Part shown: in pieces, positions 37,016 to 44,704 of the stretch | Layout of the letters: each line of letters starts with the position of its first letter | Numbering within the stretch: the stretch's first letter is position 1 | From: Peptostreptococcus equinus | Lineage (GTDB): Bacteria > Bacillota > Clostridia > Peptostreptococcales > Peptostreptococcaceae | NCBI RefSeq assembly: GCF_027125355.1 | Contig: NZ_CP114052.1 | Coordinates: forward strand, 1,922,001-1,986,000 | DNA length: 64,000 nt | Reading direction: 5' to 3' | Made by a program: the position numbers and the translations under genes | The notes under the pieces: generated by a model | The model's database searches: none | What the model was told of the DNA's origin: nothing | The model's input: the letters and a program-made list of their open reading frames with translations, nothing else

Positions 37016-38044
37016 TTATTTCAAAGCTTTTAATAATACATTTAGATTATTTTCCATTATAGAGAAATAATCTTCTCCCTTATCTAACTGGTCTTTTGTC
37101 AACCCTTCTAGCGGATTTAATACTTCTGTTTGAGCTCCTACTTCCTTTGCTATTGTCTTTGATACCTTTGGGCTCACTAGTTCTTCAAAAAATATATATT
37201 TAACATTATTTTCTTTTGCGAACTTTGTAATTTCAGCCATTCTTGATGCATCAGGCTCAGAATCCGGTGATAGGCCTTCAATTCCTATCTGCTTTAAACC
37301 ATAAGCATTTGCTAAATAACCAAAAGCTTCATGAGATACTATTATATCCTTTTTCTGAGTTTTTGACAATTCAGTCTTAAATTTGTTGTCAAGCTTATCC
37401 ATTTTTTCTGAATTCATTTTAAAATTTTCCTCGTAGTATGCCTTATTCTTAGGATCAGCCTTTATAAAAGCATCTTTAATATTCTTCATTTCTATTTTAG
37501 CATTTTGAGGATTTAGCCAAACATGAGGATCATATTCCCCATAATCATGTTCATGTTTGTCCTCATCTTTTTCATGATCATTGTGGTCCTTATCTCCTTT
37601 TTCATGATCATCTTTGTCTTTTGCATCGTCATGATCGTGATCATGATCTTCTTCAGATTTTAATAAACTTATCCCCTTTGAAGCTTCTACCTGCACTAAT
37701 TTATTATTTTTAACATTATCAGATACTTTATCTGCCCATGCTTCCATTCCTGCACCGCTGTATATAAAGACATCTGATTCACCAATTTTAGCTAAATCTT
37801 GCGGACTTGGCTCCCAATCATGCGGCTCTGTACCAGCTGGCACGAGATTTTTGACTTCTATCTTATCCCCACCTATTTTTTTTGCAAAATCATACATTGG
37901 ATAGAAGCTAGTATATACTTTTATCTTTTCACCGCTTTTGCGTGTATTCTTAACATCTCCTGACGTATTATTTGAGCTACATCCTGACAGAGCTATGGCT
38001 GATACTGTTAGTAGAGCTACTAATTTTTTTGAAATTTTTTTCAT
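37016..38044 (-). CDS. znuA: Zinc-binding lipoprotein ZnuA/AdcA
   Basis: This 342-residue substrate-binding protein delivers zinc to ZnuBC. A signal peptide ends in lipobox ALSGC (Cys at about 21). The metal-binding cluster A-1 fold follows, with His in GTEPHDWEPS, a His/Asp-rich loop near residues 125-165 (DHDHDHDD and HEHDYGEYDPHVW), HEAFGYL and DSEPDASR. The long His-rich loop is typical of zinc-specific members. It stands divergent from the Fur-family gene, with a strong promoter and perfect palindrome between them. Confidence 0.95.
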   Translation of the reverse strand: MKKISKKLVALLTVSAIALSGCSSNNTSGDVKNTRKSGEKIKVYTSFYPMYDFAKKIGGDKIEVKNLVPAGTEPHDWEPSPQDLAKIGESDVFIYSGAGMEAWADKVSDNVKNNKLVQVEASKGISLLKSEEDHDHDHDDAKDKDDHEKGDKDHNDHEKDEDKHEHDYGEYDPHVWLNPQNAKIEMKNIKDAFIKADPKNKAYYEENFKMNSEKMDKLDNKFKTELSKTQKKDIIVSHEAFGYLANAYGLKQIGIEGLSPDSEPDASRMAEITKFAKENNVKYIFFEELVSPKVSKTIAKEVGAQTEVLNPLEGLTKDQLDKGEDYFSIMENNLNVLLKALK

Positions 38045-38122
38045 AACTGCTATTATACCTCCTATAAAAATGTATTTTAAAAATATCTTTAAATTAAATA
38101 TTTTTCAAAATCGCTAATGAAA

Positions 38123-38140
38123 ATGCATTTGCAAATGCAT
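38123..38140. promoter_or_regulatory. Perfect 18-bp palindrome, candidate Zur box
   Basis: ATGCATTTGCAAATGCAT is a perfect palindrome just downstream of the znuA -10 box, with a related half, TTTTGCATTTT, at 38144-38154. A repressor bound here would block znuA transcription. Assignment to Zur is inference from the adjacent Fur-family gene. Confidence 0.6.
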
Positions 38141-38160
38141 AACTTTTGCATTTTATTATG

Positions 38161-38189
38161 AGTATATTACCCTTAATAATTTTTGTCAA
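38161..38189 (-). promoter_or_regulatory. Promoter of znuA
   Basis: TTGACA (38184-38189) and TATACT (38161-38166) have a 17-base spacer on the minus strand, an excellent sigma-A match. Confidence 0.85.
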
Positions 38190-38289
38190 ACAGTTTTTAC
38201 TTACAAATACAATAATTTTAGGAAATATTTTTATACAAAAATATTTTGTTAAAATTATGTTATTTCTATCATATTATTTAATTAAATGT

Positions 38290-38311
38290 TATAATGAATA
38301 TTATCATTCAT
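38290..38311 (+). promoter_or_regulatory. -10 box and inverted repeat before the Fur-family gene
   Basis: TATAAT (38290-38295) overlaps ATGAAT-N6-ATTCAT (38294-38311), a 6-6-6 inverted repeat. This could allow autoregulation. No clear -35 is seen. Confidence 0.45.
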
Positions 38312-38342
38312 GAAAATTTAAATTACGATAGGAAGTGATTTT

Positions 38343-38798
38343 TTGGAAAATAATTATTATAATAAACAGAAAGAGATATTCACAAAAGAAAATGCTAATT
38401 TATTAAAGTCAGCTAATCTTAAAACAACTAAAAAAAGACTATTTTTAATAGACTGCCTAAAAAAATCCGAAGGTCCATTAACCGCTGAAGAAATACATAG
38501 AAAATTAAGACAAGATATAAATATAAATTTGTCAACTGTATATAGAGCCTTAAGTTCCCTAACTGAAGCTAATATAATAATAAGACAGGTTTTATCTGAT
38601 GGAAACAGTGTCTTTCAGTTAAATTCTGACCAACATAGACATATACTTACATGCAAAGATTGTGGTAAAATAACATATATAGATGTATGTCCTATTGATT
38701 CAGTACACAAAGAAATTGAAGATGCTACTGGATATGATATATTATCCCATAATCTTGAATTTATAGGAGTTTGTCCTGAATGCAAAAATAAAAAATAA
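38343..38798 (+). CDS. Fur family transcriptional regulator, probably Zur
   Basis: This 151-residue protein has a winged helix (LTAEEIHRKLRQDININLSTVYRALSSL) and a dimerisation domain with HRHILTCKDCG and CPECKN, two CxxC pairs for structural zinc. The start is TTG (38343) with AGGAAGTGA upstream; no early ATG exists. It lies next to znuA, divergent from it, so a zinc-uptake repressor is the best guess; PerR or Fur cannot be fully excluded. Confidence 0.88.
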   Translation: MENNYYNKQKEIFTKENANLLKSANLKTTKKRLFLIDCLKKSEGPLTAEEIHRKLRQDININLSTVYRALSSLTEANIIIRQVLSDGNSVFQLNSDQHRHILTCKDCGKITYIDVCPIDSVHKEIEDATGYDILSHNLEFIGVCPECKNKK

Positions 38799-38902
38799 AA
38801 ATACGTTTTTTATGTTAGGGTTTTAAAATGCTGGGTATATTATTACCATAGCAATTTAATATAAAAATTATTAATACTTAATAAAACAAGGAGGAAATTA
38901 TT

Positions 38903-39067
38903 ATGAAAAAATATGTATGTGATGTATGTGGTTATGTTTATGATCCAGAGGTAGGAGATCCAGATTCAGGAATCAAACCAGGAACTGCTTTTGAAGATAT
39001 TCCAGACGATTGGGAATGTCCAGACTGTGGTGTAACTAAGGAAGATTTCTCACCAGTAGAAGACTAA
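38903..39067 (+). CDS. Rubredoxin
   Basis: This 54-residue protein begins [15 protein letters not shown] and ends [16 protein letters not shown]. The two CxxCG motifs bind a single iron, the hallmark of rubredoxin, an electron carrier for oxygen- and peroxide-reducing systems such as rubrerythrin. AAGGAGG precedes the start. It has its own terminator. Confidence 0.97.
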   Translation: MKKYVCDVCGYVYDPEVGDPDSGIKPGTAFEDIPDDWECPDCGVTKEDFSPVED

Positions 39068-39080
39068 TTAAGAATTCTTG

Positions 39081-39110
39081 AAGCTAGGGCTTAGCCCTAG
39101 CTTTTTTATT
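39081..39110 (+). terminator. Terminator of rubredoxin gene
   Basis: GCTAGGGC and GCCCTAGC form a GC-rich stem followed by TTTTTTATTT. Confidence 0.93.
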
Positions 39111-39183
39111 TAAATAAAAAGATGAAATTAATACACATATGCTTTATAATAATATTAATAAAGCAAGAGTGAAAGGAGATTAT

Positions 39184-39984
39184 ATGTTAAAGTACTGTTC
39201 TATAGGGAGTGGCAGTAGTGGAAATTGTCACTATGTAGGATATAAAAATACAAATATACTAATAGATGCTGGTCTGAGTGGTAAAAAGATTACTAATGGA
39301 CTAAGTGATATTGATATAGATTCAAATAAATTAGATGGAATTTTCATTACACATGAACACTCAGATCATATAAAAGGAGTAGGTATACTTTCTAGAAAAT
39401 TTGACCTTCCAATTTTTACAAACTATAATACATGGATGGCAATAAAGAATAAAATTGGCAAGGTAAATGAAGATAATGTTGTTATTTTTGAAAATGATAA
39501 AATTTATAGTGTTGGAGACATCGCTATAAAGCCATTTTCTATTAACCATGATGCTGCAGATCCAGTTGGTTTTAGTATTGTAAATGAAAAAGAACAAAAA
39601 ATTTCTATAGCTACTGATATAGGTTTTGTCTCAGATGATATAAAGCAAAATATAATGGGTTCTGATCTCGTAATCTTAGAATCTAATTATGATAAAGAAA
39701 TGTTATTGATGGGCTCTTATACTTATTCACTAAAAAAGAGAGTAATGTCTAATATAGGACACTTATCTAATGAAGATTCTGCAAAATTTCAAGCAGAACT
39801 AATAGAAAATGGGACAGAAAATATCCTGCTTGCTCACTTGAGTAGAGAGAATAATTTTCCTCAACTTGCATTTGAAACATCAAATCATATATTGTCAGAA
39901 AAAGGTATAAAAATAGGAAAAGATGTCAATCTAAATATTCTAATGAGAGATACAGTATCAAATATATTCGAGGTAAAAAAATAA
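39184..39984 (+). CDS. MBL-fold metallohydrolase (WalJ/YycJ-like)
   Basis: This 266-residue metallo-beta-lactamase-fold protein has FITHEHSDHIKG, the HxHxDH metal site (about residues 55-64), and SINHDAADPVGF. Its best relatives are YycJ/WalJ, a putative nuclease near the origin in Firmicutes linked to replication or cell-wall control. I start at MLKYCS because AAAGGAG lies 6 bases upstream. It runs directly into rlmH. Confidence 0.9.
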   Translation: MLKYCSIGSGSSGNCHYVGYKNTNILIDAGLSGKKITNGLSDIDIDSNKLDGIFITHEHSDHIKGVGILSRKFDLPIFTNYNTWMAIKNKIGKVNEDNVVIFENDKIYSVGDIAIKPFSINHDAADPVGFSIVNEKEQKISIATDIGFVSDDIKQNIMGSDLVILESNYDKEMLLMGSYTYSLKKRVMSNIGHLSNEDSAKFQAELIENGTENILLAHLSRENNFPQLAFETSNHILSEKGIKIGKDVNLNILMRDTVSNIFEVKK

Positions 39985-40467
39985 ATGCTAAAGATAAGTA
40001 TAATTTCAGTAGGTAAGATAAAAGAAAAATATATCAAAATGGGCATTGACGAATTCACAAAGAGATTGTCAAAGTATTGTAAACTCGAGATAATAGAAAT
40101 TCCAGATGAAAAAGCTCCAGAAAATCTGAGTTCTAGGGAAATGGAATTAATAAAAGACAAGGAAGCAAATGGTATAATTTCTAAAATAAAGGATAACTCA
40201 TTTGTTATTTCACTTGCAATTGATGGTAAAAAAATGACTTCTGAGAATTTGGCTAAAAAAATAAATCAAATTTCCTTAAGTGGTCAAAGTCATATATATT
40301 TTATAATAGGTGGATCCTTAGGTCTCTCTGATATGGTTTTAAGTTCTTCCGATTTGAAACTTTCTTTTTCAGATATGACATTTCCACACCAATTGATGAG
40401 ACTGATATTATTAGAACAAATATATAGAACTTTTAGAATAAATAATAAAGAGCCATATCACAAATAA
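39985..40467 (+). CDS. rlmH: 23S rRNA pseudouridine-1915 N3-methyltransferase RlmH
   Basis: RlmH methylates pseudouridine 1915 in helix 69 of 23S rRNA on the assembled ribosome. The 160-residue SPOUT protein has the family signature FIIGGSLGLSD and ends in FRINNKEPYHK. Its ATG starts immediately after the stop of the WalJ-like gene, with GAGG in the end of that gene. Confidence 0.97.
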   Translation: MLKISIISVGKIKEKYIKMGIDEFTKRLSKYCKLEIIEIPDEKAPENLSSREMELIKDKEANGIISKIKDNSFVISLAIDGKKMTSENLAKKINQISLSGQSHIYFIIGGSLGLSDMVLSSSDLKLSFSDMTFPHQLMRLILLEQIYRTFRINNKEPYHK

Positions 40468-40510
40468 CATATTTGTCTATGGTTTTATATGTTAAAGGGG
40501 GGATATTTTT

Positions 40511-41581
40511 ATGTTTTTCAGGTCAAAAACAAAAGAACTTTACAATGATATATTAGTCCCTAGTTTATTTTTAGATATGTACTTACCTATATGTACGGGT
40601 AATCAATTAAAGGTATACTTATTAGGTTATAGAGAAGCTTTATTTTTCAATGGTATTAACAACAGGAATATAGATAATAAAGAAATTTCAAAAATACTAA
40701 ATATTTCTATAGATGAAGTCCTAGAAGCTTGGATATTTTGGGAGAGAATGGGTGTAATAAAAATACACGATAAAGACCAAAAAAATATAATTGAATTCAT
40801 AGACTTAAAAACAGAGTATTTAAAAAGCCATAATAATGATGGTATTTCTGATGAAGATGATAACATAAATAAATCAAATGATATAGATTCGTCTATTGAA
40901 ACCTACTCTTCTCAAAATTTAGTCAATATGTATGAAAACATAGAAGCTATTAGCGCAAGACCACTTACTCCTAATGAAAGACTTGATTTATTAAATGCTA
41001 TAGAAAAATACAATATAGATTCTCAACTTGTTGTACACGCTTTTGAAAGTGTTGCTCGTGAAACTGGTAGAATTAAGTCTATAAAATATATTATAGCTAT
41101 TTTAAAATCTTGGTTTGATAATTCTATCAAGACTAAAGAAGATTTAATGATATATGAAAAAAATAGATCAGAAAAAAATGATATATATAGAGTTATATTC
41201 TCAAATTTAGGATTTAATAGAATGCCTACAAGCTATGAAAAAGAGACTATAGACACATGGTTCGAAGATTATCATATGAGTATGGAAATGGTAATGAAGG
41301 CTTGTTCAAAATCTATAAATACACCAAATCCTAATATAAAATATTTAGATAAGATAATTTCTAACTGGTATAATTCTGGAATTAGAACTTTAGAGGATGT
41401 AGAAAAAGAAGATATTGCTTATGCAAAGAAAAAGGCTGAAAAAACTCAATATAAAGCAAATCCATCTAAATCTTCTTCCTCCCAGAAAAGAACTAAATTC
41501 CACAATTTTAAGCCTAGCCTAACAGGAAAATATTCAAATGAAGAACTAAATAATCTTATTAAAAATCTAAATAAAAAATAG
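40511..41581 (+). CDS. DnaD/DnaB-domain replication protein
   Basis: This 356-residue protein has an N-terminal winged-helix-like part (about 1-100), an acidic linker and two DnaD-like (DnaB_2) helical domains (about 130-220 and 220-300, each with a pattern like IKSIKYIIAILKSWFDN). Such proteins help load the replicative helicase at the origin or at restart sites. GGGGGGA precedes the start. It is 11 bases upstream of the DnaI-like gene, consistent with a helicase-loading pair. Confidence 0.88.
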   Translation: MFFRSKTKELYNDILVPSLFLDMYLPICTGNQLKVYLLGYREALFFNGINNRNIDNKEISKILNISIDEVLEAWIFWERMGVIKIHDKDQKNIIEFIDLKTEYLKSHNNDGISDEDDNINKSNDIDSSIETYSSQNLVNMYENIEAISARPLTPNERLDLLNAIEKYNIDSQLVVHAFESVARETGRIKSIKYIIAILKSWFDNSIKTKEDLMIYEKNRSEKNDIYRVIFSNLGFNRMPTSYEKETIDTWFEDYHMSMEMVMKACSKSINTPNPNIKYLDKIISNWYNSGIRTLEDVEKEDIAYAKKKAEKTQYKANPSKSSSSQKRTKFHNFKPSLTGKYSNEELNNLIKNLNKK

Positions 41582-41592
41582 TAGGTGATATT

Positions 41593-42579
41593 ATGAATGC
41601 TGAAAAAATACGTGATATTATGCTGGAATATCAGCATAGACAAGACTATAACAAAGAAATATTAGAAAATAAAATAAAGGAAATACATGAAAAAATACCT
41701 CAGATAAAATTAATTGATCAAAATATTAATAGACTTGGACTAGACATTACTCGTTCTATAATTATGGACAAATCAGAAGAAGAAATAAAACATCTTGAAG
41801 AGCAACAAGCTGCTTACATAGATGAAAAAACATTAACGCTACTTAAAAATGGCATTGATCCCTCTTATTTAGAAATGGACTATTCATGCAATTCTTGTAA
41901 GGATACTGGTTTTTTAGAAAATGGTGAGAAATGTAATTGTTTAATACAAAGATTGCTTAATGATTCCTACAAAATGTCTAATCTAGGAGAGTTATTGAAG
42001 GAAGATAATTTTAATAATTTTTCTTTTGACATATATTCAGACAAAATAGAAGAACATATGGAAGTATCTCCTAGAGAAAATATGAAAGATATCATGTTCA
42101 ATGTGGATAATTTTATCTATAACTTTGATGAATATCCAGTAAATCAAAAAAATAATTTAGTATTTTGGGGATCACCTGGTATTGGAAAAACTTTTATGTG
42201 TAGTTGTATAGCTGAAACTATATTAAATATGGGTTATACAGTTATTTATCAGACCGCCTTTAACTTAATGGATATAATCAACAAATATAAATTTAAAACT
42301 GAATCATTTTCTGATATAGACGAAGAAAATTTTAATAATCTATTTGAATCTGATTTATTGATAATAGATGACTTAGGAACTGAAATGGTAAATTCATTCA
42401 CAGTATCAGAGTTATTTAATATAATTAATTCTAGATTAAACTCCAAAAAGAAAACCATAATTTCTACCAATCTAGATATGGCATCTATTGGCGAAATTTA
42501 TTCAGATAGGATTTTATCAAGATTAGTTGGTAATTTCAGATTTTTCGAATTTTATGGCGACGACTTAAGATTCAGATAA
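41593..42579 (+). CDS. DnaC/DnaI-like helicase loader ATPase
   Basis: This 328-residue AAA+ protein has an N-terminal coiled helix, a zinc-type CNSCKDTGFLENGEKCNC (about residues 97-114), Walker A GSPGIGKTF (about 196-204) and Walker B LLIIDDLGTE. It matches DnaI/DnaC loaders that place the hexameric helicase on DNA. Its 3' end faces the replicative helicase gene across the DnaA-box cluster. Confidence 0.93.
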   Translation: MNAEKIRDIMLEYQHRQDYNKEILENKIKEIHEKIPQIKLIDQNINRLGLDITRSIIMDKSEEEIKHLEEQQAAYIDEKTLTLLKNGIDPSYLEMDYSCNSCKDTGFLENGEKCNCLIQRLLNDSYKMSNLGELLKEDNFNNFSFDIYSDKIEEHMEVSPRENMKDIMFNVDNFIYNFDEYPVNQKNNLVFWGSPGIGKTFMCSCIAETILNMGYTVIYQTAFNLMDIINKYKFKTESFSDIDEENFNNLFESDLLIIDDLGTEMVNSFTVSELFNIINSRLNSKKKTIISTNLDMASIGEIYSDRILSRLVGNFRFFEFYGDDLRFR

Positions 42580-42594
42580 TTTTTATACACACAC

Positions 42595-42725
42595 TTATCA
42601 ACAGTATTTGTGGATAAACTTGTGGATTATGTGAATAATGAAAACTGCTAAAATCAAGTTATTAACATATTATTAAAGAGTTATCCACAGATTTCTGTTG
42701 AAAAGAACATATTTTCTGTTGATAA
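42595..42725. promoter_or_regulatory. Cluster of six DnaA boxes
   Basis: Within 131 bases lie TTATCAACA (42595), TGTGGATAA (42609), TGTGGATTA (42621), TGTGAATAA (42630), TTATCCACA (42681) and TGTTGATAA (42717). Two are exact consensus boxes (TTATCCACA, one on each strand); the others match closely. A weaker TTATTAACA is at 42659. The flanking genes converge, so these are not promoter elements. The adjacent 42737-42867 is almost pure A/T and could unwind. Confidence 0.85.
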
Positions 42726-42736
42726 CTCTTTTTTTT
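42676..42736 (+). terminator. Terminator after DnaI-like gene, containing DnaA boxes
   Basis: AAGAGTTATC-C-ACAGA (42676-42691) pairs with TCTGT-T-GATAACTCTT (42715-42730), followed by six Ts. Two of the DnaA boxes form part of its arms. Confidence 0.75.
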
Positions 42737-42867
42737 GCTACCATTTTTGAATAATATTCATTAATTTGGTTCATAATATATACTTATAATTTTTTTAATT
42801 ATATAATATGTATTATATAAAATAATAAGTAATTTTCTATTTCTAATTAAATCTATATATTGATTAT

Positions 42868-44202
42868 TTAATTTATTTCTTTTATCTTATCAACGAACTT
42901 TTGTATACTTCCCAACCAAACTAATTCCACATCACAAAGCTCTCCGTGTCTATTTTTTGCTATCTTTATATCTGCTAAATTTTTCTTTTTAGTTTCAATC
43001 TTAGTATAATATTCGTCCCTATATATAAACATTACTATATCAGCATCCTGTTCTATCGCTCCTGAATCTCTAAGGTCAGATAACTTTGGTACATGGTCTT
43101 TACCACTTTCAGTATTTCTAGATAACTGAGAAAGTGCAACTACTGGACAATCCATTTCTTTTGCCAGTATCTTCATAGCTCTAGATATCTTTGCAACTTC
43201 TTGTTGCCTACTTTCAGCTCTTCCATCAGCCTCCATAAGCTGTAAATAATCTATCATTATCATATCCAAACCAGAATCCATTTTAAGTTTTCTACACTTG
43301 GATCTAATTTCGGACATCTTTATACCTGGAGTATCATCAATAAATATCTTTGATCTAGACAAAATCTTCATAGCCTCTGCTATTTTTTTCCACTCATTAT
43401 CTGCTATTTTACCTTTAGATATATCTGAAATCCCAACTGTAGACAGTGACGATATCAGTCTTTGTACCAACTGCTCTTTTGACATCTCTAAACTAAATAC
43501 AGCTACACTAGCCTTTGATTTTATGGCCGCATTAGCAACTAAGTTTAATGCAAATGCTGTCTTGCCCATACCAGGCCTAGCTGCAATTAATATAAGGTCA
43601 CTCTTATGTAATCCACCTAATTTCTTGTTCAAATCTGCAAATCCAGTGTCTAATCCAGTGATATCACTGCCACTGCTATAAACCTCTTCTAGAGTTCTAT
43701 AAACATCATCTAAAACATCACCTACGACCTTAAAATCTGATTTATTTCTTTCCTGAGATATCTCAAATATTTTCTTCTCAGCTATATTTAAAATATCTTC
43801 TATACTATCTTCTCCCTGAAAACTACTATTTATTATTTGATTAGATGCAGATATCAATTGTCTTAAAACTGATTTTTGCTTTACAATCTCTGCATACGTT
43901 TTTGCATTTGAAGATGTAGGAGTAATTGAAGTTGTGCTAGTTAGGTAATTTATACCACCTATTTTATCCAAATATCCCTTATTTCTTAATTTTTCGGATA
44001 CTGTAACAATATCTATAGGATTATTCTCTTTTTCTAATTCTACCATAGCATCAAATATTACTTTATGAGAATCCATATAAAAATCGTCTCTGTCCATAAA
44101 TTCTTTTACGGTAAATAAAGCATCCTCATCCATTAATATAGAACCTATTATACACTGCTCTGACTCTAAGCTATGTGGTGGAACTTTTATAATTTCAGCC
44201 AT
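42868..44202 (-). CDS. dnaB: Replicative DNA helicase (DnaB type; DnaC in Bacillus naming)
   Basis: This hexameric RecA-fold helicase unwinds DNA at the replication fork. The 444-residue protein has the N-terminal primase-interacting domain (EQCIIGSILMDEDALF), Walker A ARPGMGKTAF (about 205-214), Walker B MIMIDYLQLM and the DnaB motif DLRDSGAIEQDADIVMFIYRDEYY. No intein is present. AAAGGGGTG precedes the start. It follows rplI, as in many Firmicutes. Confidence 0.97.
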   Translation of the reverse strand: MAEIIKVPPHSLESEQCIIGSILMDEDALFTVKEFMDRDDFYMDSHKVIFDAMVELEKENNPIDIVTVSEKLRNKGYLDKIGGINYLTSTTSITPTSSNAKTYAEIVKQKSVLRQLISASNQIINSSFQGEDSIEDILNIAEKKIFEISQERNKSDFKVVGDVLDDVYRTLEEVYSSGSDITGLDTGFADLNKKLGGLHKSDLILIAARPGMGKTAFALNLVANAAIKSKASVAVFSLEMSKEQLVQRLISSLSTVGISDISKGKIADNEWKKIAEAMKILSRSKIFIDDTPGIKMSEIRSKCRKLKMDSGLDMIMIDYLQLMEADGRAESRQQEVAKISRAMKILAKEMDCPVVALSQLSRNTESGKDHVPKLSDLRDSGAIEQDADIVMFIYRDEYYTKIETKKKNLADIKIAKNRHGELCDVELVWLGSIQKFVDKIKEIN

Positions 44203-44254
44203 ATTTTCACCCCTTTAAATTAAAGAATAGGCGAGGTAAAAACCTCGCCCAATA

Positions 44255-44704
44255 TTAGTTTTGTTCTTTAACATCAACCCTAATCTTAGTAGTTACCTTT
44301 TGATGTATTTTTATTTCTACAAATCTTGAACCCAATGTTCTGATTGGTTCATCTAAAAGTATCTTTCTCTTATCTACTTCTACTTTCTTTTGTTTTTTTA
44401 GCTGTTCTGCTATTTCTTTAGAAGTTATAGAACCAAATAACCTTCCACCTTCTCCAGACTTAGCAAATATTTCTATATTTATATCTTCCATTTGCTTACC
44501 CAATAATACAGCTTCTTCATACTCTATCTGTTCTTTTCTTTCCTTAGATTTATTTTTTTCATCTAGTTCTTTTATATTAGAATTTGTAGCCTCTACAGCA
44601 TTACCTTTCTTTATTAAGAAGTTTCTAGCATAACCATCGCTAACTTCCTTTATTTCTCCTTTTTTACCAGTTCCCTTTACATCTTTTAATAATATAACTT
44701 TCAT
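44255..44704 (-). CDS. rplI: 50S ribosomal protein L9
   Basis: L9 bridges ribosome domains and affects frame maintenance. The 149-residue protein starts [30 protein letters not shown], the L9 signature, followed by the long helix and C-terminal domain. Its ATG follows the gdpP stop directly (TAGATG), with AGGAG in the end of gdpP. Confidence 0.98.
   Translation of the reverse strand: MKVILLKDVKGTGKKGEIKEVSDGYARNFLIKKGNAVEATNSNIKELDEKNKSKERKEQIEYEEAVLLGKQMEDINIEIFAKSGEGGRLFGSITSKEIAEQLKKQKKVEVDKRKILLDEPIRTLGSRFVEIKIHQKVTTKIRVDVKEQN

Noticed and set aside
42595..42867. Calling the DnaA-box cluster the chromosome oriC outright
   Set aside because: dnaA and dnaN are not in the window, and mnmE-mnmG-rsmG at the right edge points to the usual origin beyond it. 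I report it as a DnaA-box cluster only.
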